This document shows positions 33,751-46,587 of a stretch of DNA of 64,000 bases, piece after piece (positions within the stretch are counted from its first letter, which is position 1; every line of letters begins with the position of its first letter). Below the pieces are notes generated by a model, which was given only the letters and a program-made list of their open reading frames with translations, did not search any database and was not told the DNA's origin. The stretch lies in the NCBI GenBank assembly GCA_020086605.1, contig JACBWW010000052.1, positions 642,594 to 706,593 on the forward strand, in the 5' to 3' direction. A program made the translations under genes and the position numbers. Source of the DNA: Lanius collurio. Lineage: Eukaryota > Chordata > Aves > Passeriformes > Laniidae.

Positions 33751-36700
33751 TCCATTATTTTGCCTATTAGGGATTGTGTGCTCACTCACAAGTGATCACT
33801 TAAGTATAGTTAATTGTTTATTTTCAGTTGCTGACTGAAAGTATCCATCTAGGTGGAAACTGACTTAAAGGTCACTTCCCTCTCTCCATGTAGTTGCAGT
33901 TGGAAATAGGGGCAATCCAATATATATATGTATTTTGTTCTTTAAATTTTGCTCTGCTGCCTTTCATGAGAGTGAACTGGTCTGACACATAGTTCAACTC
34001 TAGAGATCTCTTCCTCTTGGTCTTCCTGACTGGCTCCTGGAAGCCTAGCCCTGAGTCCCTCCATTGCCTGACCTAAATTCCAACAGTGCCTGAGCCAAGT
34101 ATTTCATACTACTTTAGCCCATCTAAGGGCCAGAGCAAACCTTGGAAAATTATGGCCACTGAAATCTCTTCCCAAGCTGAAAACATTTGAAGGTGCATCT
34201 AAAGAAATCAACATCATGTTTATTGCAATGTAATCATCCCTTCACGGTTTCATACTTTAGATATATTGCATAACCATTCAATTCACCCAAAATCTGGCAT
34301 GAGGTCACAAGGATCACTGTTGAAAAGCAACTGATTTGATTTTATTTGTACCAAAACCATCTGGAGAGCTGGATCAGTGCCTCACCTTCCTGAAATTCAA
34401 TTACATAATTGAAGAACACAAAAAAGACAAAATTAATTACATGAAAATAGGATTAATTAATAGTCCTCACATGTAATTAGAACCTTTTTAGATCTGGCCT
34501 AGCAGAGTTCCCACTCATAAATTTCAAGAAGTGATCTTTGCAAGATTTTCTCAATCTATGACTCTGGCTGCTCCTAGTACTACGTTAAGGGAATATTTTG
34601 TTCAACAGAATAGTACCATAGGATGGTAGTGAGAAGAACTGTTGCAGATATAATTTATAAAGAGAAAATGTTGTTTGACAGTAATCTGCCATTTCAAACA
34701 ATAGTCTCAGCTCTAGTCCTCTCTTTTAAAGAGTTGCTATCTTGTGTGGGAATATTCTCCAGAGTCTGCAGAGGATGAACTTGCATTTTGCTGTGTTATC
34801 TCAGAGCAGGAAAGGAAGTGAGCACGGAAAGATCACAAAAAATAAAATAGTCATGCACTGCTGGTACAATCTTCCATTTTATTCAGTTTCTGCACAGGCA
34901 CCTCTAGTCTCTCCCTCCGAATAGAGTAGGTGTGACTCACACATTATCAGGAGTTTCAGAGCAGTGTATTCTGACACATACCCTTTTCAAGGCCTGCAAA
35001 AGGAGTCACTTTTTCCCAAACGTCTGCATTTTGCAAAGGGAGCATGGGCTAATAATCGACAAAAATTTAGCTCATTGTAAAGTGAAAGGAGAAAATGATT
35101 GTGGAAGAAGCAGATTGGCCAGACATTTCCTTAGATGCCTTAGACATTGAACTTGATTGTGCTTGTGTCTGTCCATCTTTCCTAAATACTACTCGTTGGT
35201 TGTCACTTCCCAGTTGCTGACAGCAACAATGCAACAAAGCTTAAAAAAAATCGGACTTCTAGAGGTGTAGGGCCACCTTTTCCCTGTGTTTTTTGCACTT
35301 GGAAGGCTTTTGCTAATCTTTTAAGTATTTCAGCAATAAAAGAATCTTGCAGAGAAATGCAGAACTCCCTCATATTTTTTGTTTAAAATACAGCCAGATT
35401 TTAATGCTATTTTGGCCTCTTTTGGATTAGCTGAACTCTGTCAAAAAATCTAATAAATTTTGGCTTCTGTGGTCAGTAGCAGGTTTGCAGTATGGCTTGG
35501 AAGAAATGCACATACTGAAAAGGAAAAATGCACTCCTGCATTATCGGGCAAATTCATCAAATCTGATGATCACCTTCTTTTATTTCCATGACGTGGGGTT
35601 CAAGTTCTTGCATTACAACCTACTGTTACAGCTTTCTTCTCAGAATGGCAAGAAACAAAAAGTTGGTTCTAAAAGTAAACATTGGAAATATATGCTCCCT
35701 GAAAGTCTCCCAGTAATACAGAATTAAAATTAAGGGGAAAAAAATTTTTCCATGTAGTCATATTATGTAGTTATCATGCTAGTGCCCCACTTTTTACTTT
35801 TAGAAGAAAGCCTAAGAAACAGCTTAATTTGGAAGACAGATAAATCTTCACAGACCTTATTTGTAACTCACAGCACAGTGAAAATTTTATATAGCTACAA
35901 TGCACTTGATCTCATCTATTTCCCCCTAGCTGTTTACTGTGTACTTAATGAGGAGGATATTCCTGTTACTATCAATGGATGAATTAATGGATTTGAATAT
36001 CCCTTCGACACAGCTTAAAATTCATTAAAGATCAAGCAGGAATACAACTGTTCATAAAGAAAAGTATTTATTATACTAATTCCAGGAAGACTTTCTATTA
36101 TTGCTATGTGAGAGCTATCTGCAAATGAAAGAGATCCCAAATTGCATCTTGAATGAATTATAGCAGCAGGAAGAACCATTAAATAGAAAAACAAAACAAA
36201 GGCAACAAGTCATGAACTTAAAGCTAAATGTAATTTTAATTTTTTTGCTGAACTGAATTCCAAGGCCTGTTGCCCAGTCTTCACCTGAAGCATAGAAAGA
36301 ACTTTTGTTTCAAATACTCACCAGCCTTATTTAAATTAAATCTTCAGTATTCCAAAAGCCTTCAAGAATGACTCACCTCTCAAGTAATATGTTCTGATGA
36401 AAATTGAAGATAATGGTCTCATGCCATTAATGACATTAAAATGGCAGCATTCACATAAGAAAAATAAAATTAATTTCCTTTTACAACAAAAAATTAATGC
36501 TTGGACATGCTAAAAAATTAAATTAATTTATTTGCCAACTAAAGGTTAATGTTACACAAGATATTTGCATCTTATAGGAAGCCAAATGCAGATCCATATA
36601 AAGACAGAAGCGGTGTTTTAAGTTTGGTTCAGAAGAAAACTAGTACCTAGAATTTCAAAGTTGAACAGTTTCTTTTTAACTGTCACAGGTTTTTCATGGT

Positions 36701-39236
36701 TTTATGATTTCATAAATCAATTCTTTATGTGACATTAATATAGTAGTTCCTTATACAACGAAAAATATGAAATTCAAAAAAATGTAACAAAGTAGTTTGG
36801 GGTATAATACAAAGTTTTGCTAAATTTTATTAAAATCTTGCATTTGAATTATAGTATATCTTACCAACAATATTGCAATTATTATTGACACTAAATACTT
36901 GTAAATATTTACACCAAGACAGTGTATGTCATGTGTCACTATAGCCTGTGTCCACTAAACACTGACTTCAGGGTGAAGACAACAAGTAATAGATATGCAG
37001 ATTAAATATGGAGAAACAACACAGTTGCTGAAACAAAATATGGGCTTTGATAAGCTATATTTTAACTTTTTTAAAAATACTATTTTCTACTTTTCCCTTT
37101 ATTGTTTAAAGGAGCAGTGTCGATATAAAGCTAAAAAATGCATTTCCCTACCTCAACTCCTGTAACAACATTATTAACTATTAAATATTAACAACCACAG
37201 AAACATCTTTTTACCTATCCTTATATTTGCATCTGGGGGCAAAGCAAGAGGAAAGTGGGTTATTTCTGCTCTTTTATTTTAAGTGAAATATCTTTTTTTA
37301 TGTGCTTGGATCCAGTCAAGAAGCCAAGAAAATAAGAATCCAGTCTGATGAAGTGCCAAACACCCTCAAATCCTATTAAAGTTTGAGGACAAAAGCCTAG
37401 TTATGTAGAATCAAATGGGAAAAAATCACCTGGGCAGGAAATTACCCATCTATTTACACAGTACCATGGATTATGTTGAGCCATGATTAGGTGAGTGGAT
37501 CTTCTCAGCAGGGTAACAGCAATACCAGCTACCAAGAGACTCAAAAAATACTCACTCCTGCATGAATTCTGAAAAGTTGGAGTTTTCAACCTTCCCCTCA
37601 GTGTCTTGACTTAATTTTAAGAATGTAATTAGAAAATCACAAGTAATTATCTACTCCAAAAAGATACACATGACCATAACATGTCTTGAGATATTTATCT
37701 GATGAATAAAGAAAAGCCAGCTGAAATAAAATAATTTCATTATAACAGCAAAAATATAGCTGCAGTGAGTCTTCAGCAGTATTTCTGAATATTTCTAAAT
37801 GCATGATAATATTTTTAAATTTATTTTTATTAGTGCATCTGTAGCAAGATGGAAGTCCATTTATTTTCTGGTACTGAGTGTGGAGAACCTAAGAGAGGCC
37901 ATTCATTGCTGTCTAATAGCCAAACAGTTATCTTGGTATACATGACTGGGGAAAACACATTCTTGCAAGACCTCTTAAATAAAAAAGCAACACATAAGGT
38001 GAGCAGAAATAAAAGAATTAAACTGATGCCATCTGGCCATCACTGCATTGTGTGCTATGTTCCTATTCTTCCCTCTCTCCCTGTAAAGCATCACCAGTGC
38101 CTAAATGACTTGTTTGTGCCAACACTAAGAGGAAGCAAGGCTTTTTAGCACAGGAAGATCTGTGCTGTTATCTTAATGATTAACAATGCCTTGTTAAAAA
38201 AGCCTACCCACCAAAATATTCTGTATAATGTATTTGAATTTCATAATACACTTCTCTGTATTCTGAGCTGAAGGCATCTAAAAAGATTTAGATGGTAAAG
38301 TGCTGCTCTGAAATGTTGGACATTGTTCTATCAGTTTCTAGGATATCCTTGATGCCAGAAGTGTATTAAAAATTATTTCCTGCTCTGACACGCTATAGGT
38401 CTTGCAATACCAAGGGATCAAAGAAGTCTTGGACACTACAGACCAGAGATACAAACAATTATCTTCTATTTATGCTTTGAGAAACAAAGTACACCTAAAA
38501 TCAGTGTACGGAGTTCTTTATCTTCTGCAGTGGCCTGAATCTGTGTTTCATATTAGAAACAAAAGGGAAATATTTCAAGCTCTCATTTAGCAACTGACCT
38601 CAGCAATCCAATTAAAAAAAAAAAAAAAAAAGGTAGAATTTTTTTCACATACCATTTTGTTTTTTAAAAAATGCACAGTTGCTACTGGAAAAATATAATG
38701 GGAGAAGTAAAACTACATTAGGCTGACAGACGGCCTAACATAATTTTTTGTTCTTAAGTACTCTCAGGAGGAGCCTCCTTTCTGTAAAAATTTAATGAAA
38801 ATTAGCTCCTAATTTAGCTGAAGTCAGAGCTGGGAATTTAACCCTAAGAATACTAGCCTCTGATTTTTTTTGTCTTTCACATACAGTAGTGGATATATGT
38901 GGAAACAGCCGTGACATTTTCAGTGAAGGCTGGGTTCTCGTACAAATTCTAAATATTCTGTGATCAGGGATTCTGGAGAGACTCAGAAATAGTGAATCAG
39001 CAGAGCTGTAGGCTGAGTAAAAGTTCAGCTCTTCAACCATACCTGTTTGTGACATGTCTGATCATTGCAGAAGCAGATGAGCCTAAGACATGTTCTAGAG
39101 ACTGCTGACATGCTGAGAAAATTAGTCAGGTTTTGCCCCGGGAAATGCCCAGGACCCAGAACACTCTCACAATTCTTTTTCTCCTTACAACGTCTTGAAA
39201 AGTTCTAAATTAACTTTTGAAGTACTTGCAAGATTC
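33751..39236. other. Long AT-rich stretch, no gene or repeat recognised
   Basis: Low GC throughout, with an A run at 38612-38630. No open frame has a recognisable domain or plausible splice context. It is the largest part of the window that I cannot explain. Confidence 0.5.
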
Positions 39237-39240
39237 TGTG

Positions 39241-39775
39241 TGAATCACCCCAATCCAGGCCAGGAGACACTTCAGAGACAAAGTCAGAGAAGCGTATATT
39301 TGCTTTATTTGGCGCATCGGGTGGGTGGAGATCACTCCTCCAAAACACACACCAGTGATCCCTACAATACACTATTATGGGTTAAATTACGAATATTCAT
39401 CACATTCCTTGGGACAGACGTGGTTATACAAATCATTTCTCAGAAGTCATTAATATCATTAGCATATGTGCCACACATATGCGCTGTGCACTCTGGTGGT
39501 CGCACTGAAGAAGGCTCATCTTCTTCCTCGGGGGTCTTTTGATGAAGGCTAGTAGTCTTCCTCACAGTGTCCTTTTCACCTTTCTCTCTGGGGCATGTGT
39601 AGTCCTTTGAGAAGTGAATCAGTAGTTTCTGAGACACTCCTTGTCCCCTTTCCCTTGACAAGATTAGGGCGAATCCAACTTCTTAGGTTTGTTAATTAGC
39701 ATCTGCTGTCTGAACTAACACTTGCTGTCTCCCAATAGGTAACTGTGTTTACATGATTTTGATCAACTCCTATCA
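39241..39775 (-). mobile_element. 3' LTR of gamma-like provirus
   Basis: 535 bp, plus-strand TGAATCACCCC...CTCCTATCA. TTTATT (minus AATAAA) lies near 39304. The purine tract AAAAAGGGGAGAT (minus) at 39776-39788 is the polypurine tract. Confidence 0.9.
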
Positions 39776-39899
39776 ATCTCCCCTTTTTCTTTGTTCAGTT
39801 GTAATTCTTTACAAATCTTGCATGTCTTGAAAGTATGTACCCTTTTTTATCTTATTTCTAAGTTTGTGTTTGTGCCATTGAGCATAAGCATCGCAATTT

Positions 39900-41050
39900 T
39901 AAGTACATAATATAATACAACAATAACTGCTAATACAAACACTAAGTAACATTGCAATAATGCAAATAGCTATTACAAACAGTTGTTTCAGCCAGGATAA
40001 GTTGGGTAACCATGATGTGAGTTTGTCCCATACCTCTTTAAACCCCCAAGAAGTGTCATCCAAGGTGATCTAATGTCTGTGTTTTTTCCAGAATTGTCTG
40101 CAAATCTGTTTCTAATTGTTTGTCTAAATCAACATAGCTGCAACAGCTTGTATTTATAATTGTACATACTCCTCCTTCCTTGGCATACAGCAAATCTAAT
40201 GCAAGTCTATTCTGTATGGCTAATTGTGAGATGCTCTTAATCTCAATTTGCTGCGCTCTTATGGCATCTGCACTGGCATTCATTATGGGTAGCAAAAAAG
40301 TTCACTATTGCTTTTTCTAGTTCATTTACTCTAAGTCCAGATATAAACTATGCGGCAAAGCAGTGAAACCTAGTGGCCCTATCTATTAAGGAGTTTGATG
40401 TCCTTTTGGTCCTGTATAAAAGTCTGGAGTAAGCCTTGTAGTTGAGAAACAACAGTAATGTGGGGAAATACTGGTCCTATGGCACAGCGGCCTTGCCATC
40501 TCAAGGGTAAAACTTCGTAAGCATTGTGACCACATACCCAGTACCAGCCCTGCCCTGTGGGCACTGGTCAACCCTTGGGCTTTCGTCTTTGTCTTGTTTG
40601 ATTCTTATTCCATGTGTCGCCCCCCTCCCCCCCATAGGTCTAGAATTCTGAGCGGTTAGCATAACTCCCTATAGATGTTAAGTTCCGCATTTGGAGTCTG
40701 TCTTATTCCCTCTTGAGTTTTTAGGTACAGATTCTTCAGAGCACCACTGCACGCAGGATACTGGTGAGGACCAAGTTATTGGCTCTTCAAACTCTAATTT
40801 CCACTGAAGTTGATCTAGGGATATGTTGACATAATGTGAAAGCCTGTTAGCACCTGAGTGCAGCATAGATTGTTGTTGTATTAGGGTATGTTGCCCCAAC
40901 CAAAGGAAAGCCTCTAGCAGAATTCTCAGGCAGCTGGGAACCTATCCAGCAAACAGTTAGATTAAAATTCTCAACAACACCTTTGAGCAATCGAAAGTAT
41001 GTATTCTGGTCCCATGTGCCCACCCCAATTATCAATGTCACTAGTATGGT
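39900..41050 (-). pseudogene. env: Envelope glycoprotein remnant
   Basis: Surface subunit pieces lie at 41041-40678 (TLIIGVGTWDQNTYFRLLKG, TVCWIGSQLP) and 40564-40379 (GQGWYWVCGHNAYEVLP). The transmembrane subunit piece at 40295-40056 contains QNRLALDLLYAKEGGVC followed by CTIINTSCC, the CX6CC pattern that marks gamma-type and type D envelopes. The pieces are in different frames and separated by stops. The membrane anchor would fall near 39950. This is an old, non-functional copy. Confidence 0.75.
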
Positions 41051-41154
41051 CCATATTATGTTGTGTTGATTTTTCGTATTTGAAGATGCAGAAGTCCTGT
41101 TCTTCTTGCCTCCTACCCTGGTTTTGGCGCAGGTTTGGTCCTGGTATAATGCAT

Positions 41155-41488
41155 CTAGGTCAGTTTTCCTTGTACTTTAATTGCAGTATGAGTGGTCAGC
41201 AGTGTCTGATAAGGTCCTTCCCATTTCTCCTGAAGTGGATCCCCTGAAAAAGACTTAAAATAAACCAAATCACCTGGTTTCAAATTGCAAAAGAATTTAT
41301 CATGTGGCGGTGGTTGACAGTTAACAACTGTAGTGCGTATTGATTGTAATTTTTGACTTAAATGTTTTACATAGTCTATTAAATAGCTTTGCCCTACCAG
41401 AGTCACACTGTCATTGTGAATCACATTTGTTCCATAGGGCCTTCCATACAGAATTTCAAAGGGACTTAATTTTTCAGTGAGCCGTGGT
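41155..41488 (-). pseudogene. pol: Integrase C-terminal part (gamma-like)
   Basis: The frame at 41424-41155 reads NLKPGDLVYFKSFSGDPLQ, then KWEGPYQTLLTTHTAIKVQG, the GPY/F-type chromodomain-like C-terminus of gammaretroviral integrase. Upstream KLSPFEILYGRPYGTN continues the core. It is separated from the rest of integrase by the nested LTR. Confidence 0.85.
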
Positions 41489-42072
41489 GTCCTGGTTTAG
41501 GACAAATCAAGGGGAAAAATCTCCAAAGGAGCCCCTTATAGGAAACAAAACCCCCACAACTTCCCCCCTCCCCCACCACNNNNNNNNNNNNNNNNNNNNN
41601 NNNNNNNNNNNNNNNNNNNNNNNNNNNNNNNNNNNNNNNNNNNNNNNNNNNNNNNNNNNNNNNNNNNNNNNNNNNNNNNNNNNNNNNNNNNNNNNNNNNN
41701 NNNNNNNNNNNNNNNNNNNNNNNNNNNNNNNNNNNNNNNNNNNNNNNNNNNNNNNNNNNNNNNNNNNNNNNNNNNNNNNNNNNNNNNNNNNNNNNNNNNN
41801 NNNNNNNNNNNNNNNNNNNNNNNNNNNNNNNNNNNNNNNNNNNNNNNNNNNNNNNNNNNNNNNNNNNNNNNNNNNNNNNNNNNNNNNNNNNNNNNNNNNN
41901 NNNNNNNNNNNNNNNNNNNNNNNNNNNNNNNNNNNNNAGCAGCAAGCAAAAGCAAGCCAGCAGCAAGCAGCCGGGGGAGGGGACAAGGCTAAAGACAAAA
42001 CAAACCGAGAGCATGGGAACAGAAGCCACGATTGGGATATAAATCATGAAAATGTCCTGTCACCCCAGGACA
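41489..42072. mobile_element. Solo LTR nested in gamma-like integrase, with assembly gap
   Basis: It starts TGTCCTGGTTTAGGACAAA and ends CCCCAGGACA, and is flanked by CGTGG on both sides (41484-41488 and 42073-42077). 358 of about 584 positions are N, so its true length is unknown. Orientation cannot be set. Confidence 0.85.
41580..41937. other. Assembly gap (N run)
   Basis: 358 unknown bases, preceded by a C-rich and followed by an AGCAGCAAGC-type low-complexity sequence. Apparent open frames across it are meaningless. Confidence 0.99.
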
Positions 42073-42900
42073 CGTGGTTTTACCTTAATTCTTAGCAAAG
42101 CCATAGGCAGAGCCTGATACCAATATTAATTAGTCTCTTGACAAATTTTGGCTAATTGTTGCTTTATTAAGTGATTCTTTTTTTCTACTTGTCCACTTAC
42201 CTGGGGTCTGTATGGTGTATGTAACTGCCAGTGTATGCCCAGTGGGTGACTCACTCCTTGCACTACCTGGGCTACAAAGTGTGATCTTCTGTCAGAATTA
42301 ATTTCAATTACGCCAAATTGTGGAATAATTTCTTGTATTAAAGCTTTAGCAACTTTTCTTTGTTGGTTCTACAAGGGAAAGCTTCTGGTCAACCTGAAAA
42401 AGTGTCTGTGAGGACTAGAAGGTACTTGTATCCCCCCTTCCTAGGTAATTCAGAAAAGTCAATTTGCCACACATCCCCTGGTGAAGCTCCTTTAGGGATA
42501 GTCTCTGTGTTTAGCTTAACAGTGGTATTAGGGTTGTTTTTAAGACAGATTTCAGAAGTAGAAGTTATATTCTCAATTGTTTCCTTTAATTTCGATGCTG
42601 TCACTTTGTCCTTCAAATGGTTATGTAAAGCATCAACTCCCCAACACGTTTTAGAATGTTTGCTTTGGATAAATAATTTTAGCAGTTTTCTGGGTATGAC
42701 AATGAGATCTTTTATTCTAGCCCACCCATCTGATCCTATCTGTCCCTTCCCATCTTGTATCCAATTAAGATGATCAGTGTCGTATGGTGGGGGTTTTTCA
42801 CCCATAAGGATGTTAGAAGGGATTAGAGCTAGGGCTTGAATTTGATCCCTGTCAGCCACTGCCTTTGCTGTTTTGTCTGCCATAGCATTTCTCAGTTCAG
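42073..42900 (-). pseudogene. pol: Integrase core and zinc domain (gamma-like)
   Basis: 42883-42389 encodes the end of RNase H/start of integrase and the core strand DVWQIDFSELPRKGGYKYLLV, with the first catalytic Asp, followed by LTDTFSG. 42388-42073 continues in another frame toward the nested LTR with words equivalent to the VLxxGKP and DNGxxF regions. Frameshifts break it. Confidence 0.8.
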
Positions 42901-43086
42901 GGATGGTGTTCCTCTGGGAGTTTCACTTACAGTGCATTATAGCCACTTGTGAAGGTTTTAGCACTGCTTTCAGTAACTGTATGATTTTAGTAGCATGTTT
43001 GATTTCTTCTGTGAGGTTAATAAACCCCATTCTTTCCAAATAGCCCTGTGAGTGTGTACCACCCCAAAAGCATACCTTGAATCAGT

Positions 43087-43632
43087 CTAAATGTTGATAG
43101 GTTTTCCTTTGGCTAATGCCAAGGCTCGAGTCAGGGCTATTATTTCAGCCTTTTGAGCTGATGTCCCCACAGGTAACAGTTTTGCCTCAATGATAGCGTC
43201 TGTGGTTGTAACTGCATACCCAGTGAGCTGCTTACCATTCTTGACATAACTGCTCCCATCAGTGAACCAGTTCTCTGCATTTTCTAGCAGAGAATCCTTT
43301 AGATCTGGGTGGCTGGAGTAAACTGCTTCCATGGTTTCGATGCATTCATGCTGTACAGGCTCCTCAGTAGGTTTGCCCTGGATGTAAGCTGCTGGATTTA
43401 AAACATTAGTTACTTGGATACTCACGTCCTGTGATTCTGCTAGGACAGCTTGGTATTTGAGAAAGCGAGATGGGGTTAGCCAGTGAATCTCTTTCTGTGT
43501 GAGCACTGCTGACACTGTATGAGAGACAAAAACAGTCATCTGCTGGCTCAGTGTGAACTTGCGGGCTTCCTCTATGTTCAGGATCACAGCTGCCACTGCA
43601 CGCAGGCAGGCGGGCCATCTTCGGCTGACCAC
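43087..43632 (-). pseudogene. pol: RNase H domain (gamma-like)
   Basis: Open for 181 codons. It contains NWFTDGSSYVKNGKQLTGYA (first catalytic Asp in TDGSS), then SAQKAEIIALTRALALAKGK (catalytic Glu), as in the MLV-type RNase H. The N-terminal part (HTVSAVLTQKEIHWLTPSRF) is the connection domain. Confidence 0.85.
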
Positions 43633-44720
43633 GTCCAGCTGCTTGGAGCCACTGGCCTTTTGTAGGGTCCCAACTTCTGTGCCAAAAGTCCCAGCGCCAG
43701 TCCTCGTCTCTCATGTGAGAACAACAGAAAAGGTTTAGTGACATCCAGTACGCCCAGTGCTGGGGCTTGCATCAACTCACGTTTCAGTGTTACATATGCA
43801 TTATTAGTCTCTGGTGTCCAGCATAGGTGAGTTCTCCTGGTCTCTTTTAGGAGTTGATACAAAAGTTTCACAATGAGTCCATAGTTGTAGATCCATAATC
43901 TACACCATCCTGTCATTCCCAGAAAAGTACTCAGTTCTTTGGTTTTAGTTGGCCAGCACATTTGACAAATTGCCTCTTGTTATTTCTCAAGGTTCTCTCC
44001 CCTCTTGTCAGTTCATACCCCAGATATGCAACTTTCTGGAGGACTAGCTGAGCCTTTTCAGGGGAGACTCTATATCCACTTAACCAGTGGATATATCCCA
44101 GAAAATTTAAAAGACTTACAGTCCAGTTCTTGCAGTCTTCACAGGTCTTTGTTGCGATTAGTAGGTCATCAACATACTGCAGAAGTGTACCTTCCCCAGG
44201 TGGCAGTGTCCAGACTTTCAGTTTCTTGGCTAATTAATCTCCAAATACCATGGGGCTATTTTTGAATCCTTGGGGCAATAGAGTCCATGTGAGCTGACTC
44301 TTTCTCCCTGTTTTGGGGTTTTCCCATTCAAAGACAAAAATTTCCTGACTGCTTTCAGCTAATGACAGACAAAAGAAAGCATCTTTTGAATCTAAAACTG
44401 AAAACCACACCCAGTCACTTTTAATTTTGTAAGTAAAGTGTAAGGATTGGCAACTACAGGATGTAGTGTTCTTGTTATTGCATTTATTGCCCTCTGGTGC
44501 AGGACTAACCGATAACTTCAGTTTGCTTTTGTACTGATAGAATTGGGATGTTGTAGGGGGACCTACACTCTCTCAGGAACCCTTGATCAATGAATTTAGC
44601 AATTATTGGTTCTATTCCCACTTGCGCTTCATGCCTTAGCCTTGTTTGACTGACACTGGCTGTACCCCTTCTAGTAGTTCAATAATCCCCAGGAAGCCCA
44701 TTTTGATCTCCCTGGGATTT
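43584..44720 (-). pseudogene. pol: Reverse transcriptase (gamma-like)
   Basis: The YVDD catalytic box is read on minus at 44195-44165 as LLQYVDDLLIAT, the gammaretroviral form. Downstream, 43961-43584 gives KTKELSTFLGMTGWCRLWI and LLKETRRTHLCW (thumb and connection). Upstream to about 44700 the fingers region is split among frames. Several stops and frameshifts are present. Confidence 0.85.
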
Positions 44721-44902
44721 TGACATCCCATACTAGTGGGATCACTTGTTCTGTTATCTTACTATCTATGAGTATTTCTCCTTTTTCCAGGACATTTGCC
44801 AAACTTAAGGCCAAAATTATTTTTTCCCCAGGAACCTGTAGTCTCATTCTTTGTTCTATTTTCGCTTCTAACTAGGTTAATAGATCTCTGCCTAACAGGG
44901 GT

Positions 44903-45110
44903 TTAGGCAAATTTGGGAGATATAAAAATTGGTGTATTCCCATTCTTTTCCCCTAAGGTAAATTTTAAGGGTCTCAAAAAATATGGTTTTCCGGGTTTCC
45001 CCATAGCCTCAACAACTTGGACATAATCATTACTTATAAGACTCAAAGTCTGATTCTGGACTGAGAATGTGGCTCCAGTATCCACTAAAAACTAAACCTC
45101 CCGTTCTCCT
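44903..45110 (-). pseudogene. pro: Protease (gamma-like)
   Basis: The frame starts MDTGATFSVQNQ, the Asp-Thr-Gly active site with an Ala as in retropepsins, then EAMGKPGKPYFLRPLKFTLG. Unlike the class II protease at 461-1015, the catalytic Asp is kept. About 60 codons are open, with upstream continuity lost. Confidence 0.75.
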
Positions 45111-45197
45111 AGCCTAACTTTGACCTGCGGGTCAGCTGGGGAGGGACCCGCCGGTCTCTGTCACTCATGGTATAGCTGTGCTACAGTCACTGGTGTG

Positions 45198-46587
45198 CTA
45201 CAGTCCCAGCGCTGCTGAAGATTGTGTCGTTGGAGTCGCAGCATGGTTCATGGGACAGTCTCGTTTCCAATGCCTGAGTTGTCCGCGTAACAAACACTGG
45301 TCAGAGCCTGGGCATTGCTGTCTTTGTTCTCTAGGTGATGGCCTTCTCCCGCCCCTGGGGAATCCCAATCCCCTGACCTGGGCCGGTGCGATCGTGCGGG
45401 GCTGTGCCCTGTTTTTATAAACTTCCCATGTCACTGCTAAAAGTTTCTCTACGTTTCGACTATCTGGTTCCCTAATCTTTTGCAACTTTCTATGTATATC
45501 TGATGCTGATTGCTCTATCAATAAAGATATTAACTATTGCTGCCCAATTTCAGAAGCTGGATCCAGTGTAGTGTGTATCCTCATAATATCCCTCAATTTT
45601 TCTATAAATGCACCTTGAGGAGTCAGTGGTTTCTTGGTGAATACTGAATAGCAATGACCAATTAACTGCTTTAGGTATAGCATTTAGCAGTCCCCAGTGT
45701 ACTAATTTCCTGTATCTAACCAATGGATATGTTGGGTCCCAGTGCGGATCTCCTGTAGGGAAAATGTTATCTACATTTCCATGCAATATCCCAGTAGCTA
45801 TCTGTCCCTGCACATGTGTTCTTGCCACAGATACTACAGCTGCTTTTTTTGTTTCAGTTAACTCTCATAGCATTAAATCTGTATCTTCCCAATCAACATC
45901 TTGATTTTTAACAACCAATTCAATTCTCTTTGCTACCTTTTCTGGGTCTTCTCTATACATTCTGGCAGCCTCCCTCCAGGTATCTAAATCTAAAGATGTA
46001 AATGGTGCTTTAAATTCTGTTATTCCTCTGTCTGGCCCCACCATTTGTGTAAATGGTGCTATGAGCTTCTTTTCTACAGGGGCCTTGCTCCTAGTTCTGG
46101 ATGATATTCCTGACCCAGTCTCACTCATCCCTTCATCCCCACTATCCTCTGGGGATGTTGGGGACACTGGGGACATTTTCCTTGATGTTAGGGTGTCACC
46201 ACTGCACTTCATTAACTCCTGGGTTTCTAAGGGATCCTGGTCTCCCTCAGCTTTGAGCTTTAAACACCTTTGCCCTATACTGCATGATAAGCAACACCTC
46301 TTCATGTGTTTTTTTCCTTTTGCCTCCTTTTCTAAAAGGATGACTATAGAGTCCTGTGGTGCCAGATTGATGCCACACTGTTTCTGACACTTTGATTTGC
46401 ATCTTAAGTTAAAAAAACAATCTGCATAAGAGGTCTCATCCCATTTGTTCTCCCTCCTTAAAAATAACATTAGTTGTAGTAGTGTGTTATATCTTAAAGA
46501 ACCATTTTCTGGCCATTTTTCACCATCATCTAATTTGTAGAGCGGCCACCACTGATTACAAGATTTAATTAGGGTGCTCTTTTTCAT
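45198..46587 (-). pseudogene. gag: Gag polyprotein (gamma-like), matrix-capsid-nucleocapsid
   Basis: The ATG at 46587 opens 240 codons. The matrix part has WWPLYKLDDGEKWPENGSLR and LLQLMLFLRRENKWDE. A Ser/Pro/Thr-rich linker follows (SPVSPTSPEDSGDEG). Capsid begins QMVGPDRGITEFKAPFTSLD and goes on with WREAARMYREDPEKVAKRIE. After a stop, 45828-45550 continues capsid (VDNIFPTGDPHWDPTYPLVR), and 45521-45198 carries the end of capsid and a nucleocapsid with one damaged knuckle, CLLRGQLRHWKRDC (CX3 spacing altered). Start choice: first ATG in a long frame after the leader. Confidence 0.85.

Noticed and set aside
41466..42095. Long open frames spanning 41466-42095 on both strands
   Set aside because: They run through the 358-base N gap; codons there are unknown.
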